This document shows, in pieces, positions 32,883 through 34,365 of a DNA stretch of 34,365 nucleotides (within the stretch, counting starts at the first letter, position 1; each line of letters begins with the position of its first letter). The stretch is from NCBI GenBank assembly GCA_039931675.1, contig JBDTRM010000162.1, positions 1-34,365 on the forward strand, written 5' to 3'. Below the pieces are notes generated by a model that saw only the letters and a list, made by a program, of their open reading frames with translations, was not told the origin of the DNA and made no database searches. The DNA comes from JAEUTH01 sp039931675 (lineage in GTDB: Bacteria; Bacteroidota; Bacteroidia; AKYH767-A; OLB10). A program made the translations under genes and the position numbers.

Positions 32883-34169
32883 ATGACAACAGCAACAATT
32901 GAAAAAATAAATTACCCTGTTTCGGAAATGGCCGAAGGATTAATCGGTTCAGAAATCATAAAAATTGCAAGCGAGGTAAGAGTGAAAATGAATGCAGGTG
33001 AAAAGATTTACAATTTCACCATTGGCGATTTTGATCCGAAAGTATTTCCTATACCTGTTGAGTTTCGTGATGCGATTATTGAAGCATACATGAATGGCGA
33101 AACCAACTATCCCGAAGCCAACGGGATTTTAGCTTTGCGCAACGAGGTTGCAAAATTTATTGAAGAGCGCGAAGGACTTAAATATGATGCCGAAGAAGTT
33201 GTGATTGCCTGCGGTGCGCGACCAATTATTTATTCTGTTTTCCGCACTTTGGTTGATGCCGGTGATACAGTGATTTTTCCGGTTCCATCATGGAACAACA
33301 ATCATTATTGTCACATGAACGATGCTAATATTATTGAAGTACCAACCACACCTGAAAATAATTTTATGCCAACGGCTGATGAGTTGCGTCCACATTTAAA
33401 AGGGGCAACATTACTGGCGCTTTGTTCGCCATTAAATCCTACAGGAACAGTTTTTACAAAAGAAGTGTTAGAAGAAATATGCGATATGATATTGGATGAA
33501 AATGCATCGCGTGGCGAAGGTGAAAAACCTTTGTACTTAATGTATGATCAGATTTACTGGGTGCTCACACATGGATCAACACAGCATTACAACCCCGTTT
33601 CGCTTCGTCCCGAAATGAGAAACTTTACCGTATATGTAGATGGTTTGTCAAAATGCCTTGCTGCTACAGGCGTTCGTGTGGGATGGGCAATGGGACCAAA
33701 ATTTATAACCGATCGCATGCGTGCAATTTTATCACACGTTGGTGCATGGGCGCCAAGAGCTGAACAAGTTGCTTCAGCAAAATTCTTTTCCAATAAAAAA
33801 GCCGTTGATAGTTTCATTGCTAATTTCAAATCAGAAGTTGAATATCGCCTGGTAGCTTTATATAAAGGATTTGAAGAATTGCGTAATGCAGGTTTTAAAG
33901 TGCGCGCAATCACTCCGCAGGCGGCAATTTATCTTACCGTTCAGTTTGATCTTGTGGGAAAGAAAACTCTTGATGGAACTGTTTTAACCAATTCACGCGA
34001 TGTAACCAAGTTTCTTTTGAATGAAGCAAAGCTTGCCATTGTTCCTTTCTATGCTTTTGGTTCGGATGATAAAAATACGTGGTATCGCATATCAGTAGGC
34101 ACCTGCAAAAAAGAAGAATGCAGCGAAGTGATGAACTTGCTCAGAAAAGCATTAGAGACTTTGAAATAA
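32883..34169 (+). CDS. class I/II PLP-dependent aminotransferase
   Basis: This is a fold-type I aminotransferase, probably of the aspartate/aromatic amino acid branch. Visible active-site features: N185 in SPLNPTG, D222 and Y225 in YDQIYW, the Schiff-base lysine K257 in DGLSKCLAATG, R265 in GVRVGW, and the C-terminal substrate-binding arginine, probably the R of WYRISVG. Length 428 is normal. It catalyses amino-group transfer between an amino acid and a 2-oxo acid; the exact substrate cannot be deduced. Monocistronic: own promoter box upstream and a strong terminator directly after. Confidence 0.93.
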   Translation: MTTATIEKINYPVSEMAEGLIGSEIIKIASEVRVKMNAGEKIYNFTIGDFDPKVFPIPVEFRDAIIEAYMNGETNYPEANGILALRNEVAKFIEEREGLKYDAEEVVIACGARPIIYSVFRTLVDAGDTVIFPVPSWNNNHYCHMNDANIIEVPTTPENNFMPTADELRPHLKGATLLALCSPLNPTGTVFTKEVLEEICDMILDENASRGEGEKPLYLMYDQIYWVLTHGSTQHYNPVSLRPEMRNFTVYVDGLSKCLAATGVRVGWAMGPKFITDRMRAILSHVGAWAPRAEQVASAKFFSNKKAVDSFIANFKSEVEYRLVALYKGFEELRNAGFKVRAITPQAAIYLTVQFDLVGKKTLDGTVLTNSRDVTKFLLNEAKLAIVPFYAFGSDDKNTWYRISVGTCKKEECSEVMNLLRKALETLK

Positions 34170-34171
34170 AA

Positions 34172-34205
34172 AAACCGCGGGGATTTTTTTATTCCCCGCG
34201 GGTTT
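34172..34205 (+). terminator. intrinsic terminator of the aminotransferase gene
   Basis: CCGCGGGGA (34175-34183) and TCCCCGCGG (34193-34201) form a GC-rich stem with A-rich 5' and T-containing 3' flanks, two bases after the stop codon. Confidence 0.8.
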
Positions 34206-34365
34206 AAAGTATCAACTTTAGAAAAAAATTTATTTCACCACCGATAATTTTTTTTGTTTCAGAAAAATTTTCCCCATCAATGAAACCCGTAAGCAGTGAT
34301 ACGTGATTAAAGTGTGTATGACAAATTGCACAAATTAACAACCAGTTGGTTAAAAGTCCTAATGG

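Noticed and set aside
34204..34365. Open minus-strand frame of about 53 codons running off the right edge; another frame there ends LSVVK, like a T9SS sorting domain
   Set aside because: The residues in the open frame fit no family, the two frames could be joined only by assuming a shift in a run of eight A, and the frame overlaps the terminator region. Too little sequence to support a gene.

Overview
The window looks like chromosomal DNA of an AT-rich member of the Bacteroidota. The evidence is a MurF-alanine racemase fusion, type IX secretion (T9SS) C-terminal sorting domains of type A and type B, a pdhA-pdhC pair without pdhB, promoters of the TTTG/TAnnTTTG type, and almost no Shine-Dalgarno sequences. 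No rRNA, tRNA, CRISPR array or phage module was seen.

Region 1 (1-5000) is housekeeping: pyruvate dehydrogenase E1-alpha and E2, a P-loop ATPase preceded by a 15-bp tandem array, and ribosomal proteins L21 and L27 ending at a clear terminator. Region 2 (5000-14270) mixes peptidases (an MtfA-like membrane protein, a secreted M28 peptidase), a YjbR-like protein, a Bacteroidota hypothetical, thymidine kinase, an antitoxin/toxin pair whose toxin is broken by one stop codon, the murF-alr fusion, an orphan Phd-like antitoxin and a secreted hypothetical. Region 3 (14270-22082, minus strand) is a surface-polysaccharide cluster: four glycosyltransferases, an NAD-dependent epimerase, an O-antigen polymerase/ligase-like membrane protein and a WcaF-type acetyltransferase. 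Region 4 (22100-31750) is accessory: three T9SS cargo proteins, a small secreted protein, blocks of palindromic repeats and an intact IS4-type element. Region 5 (31750-34365) holds a TerB-like protein and a PLP aminotransferase closed by a terminator.

The most notable content is repetitive rather than genic. Several palindromic repeat families are scattered through intergenic DNA. One has stems whose two arms change together between copies and which carry a second hairpin as an exchangeable loop insert. An IS4 element sits inside one copy. Another, GC-rich palindrome lies inside reading frames, twice in murF-alr and once in a secreted protein. A nested palindrome with conserved spacers occurs once in the pdh locus and once in the polysaccharide cluster. 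I did not find a convincing new multi-gene defence or metabolic system.
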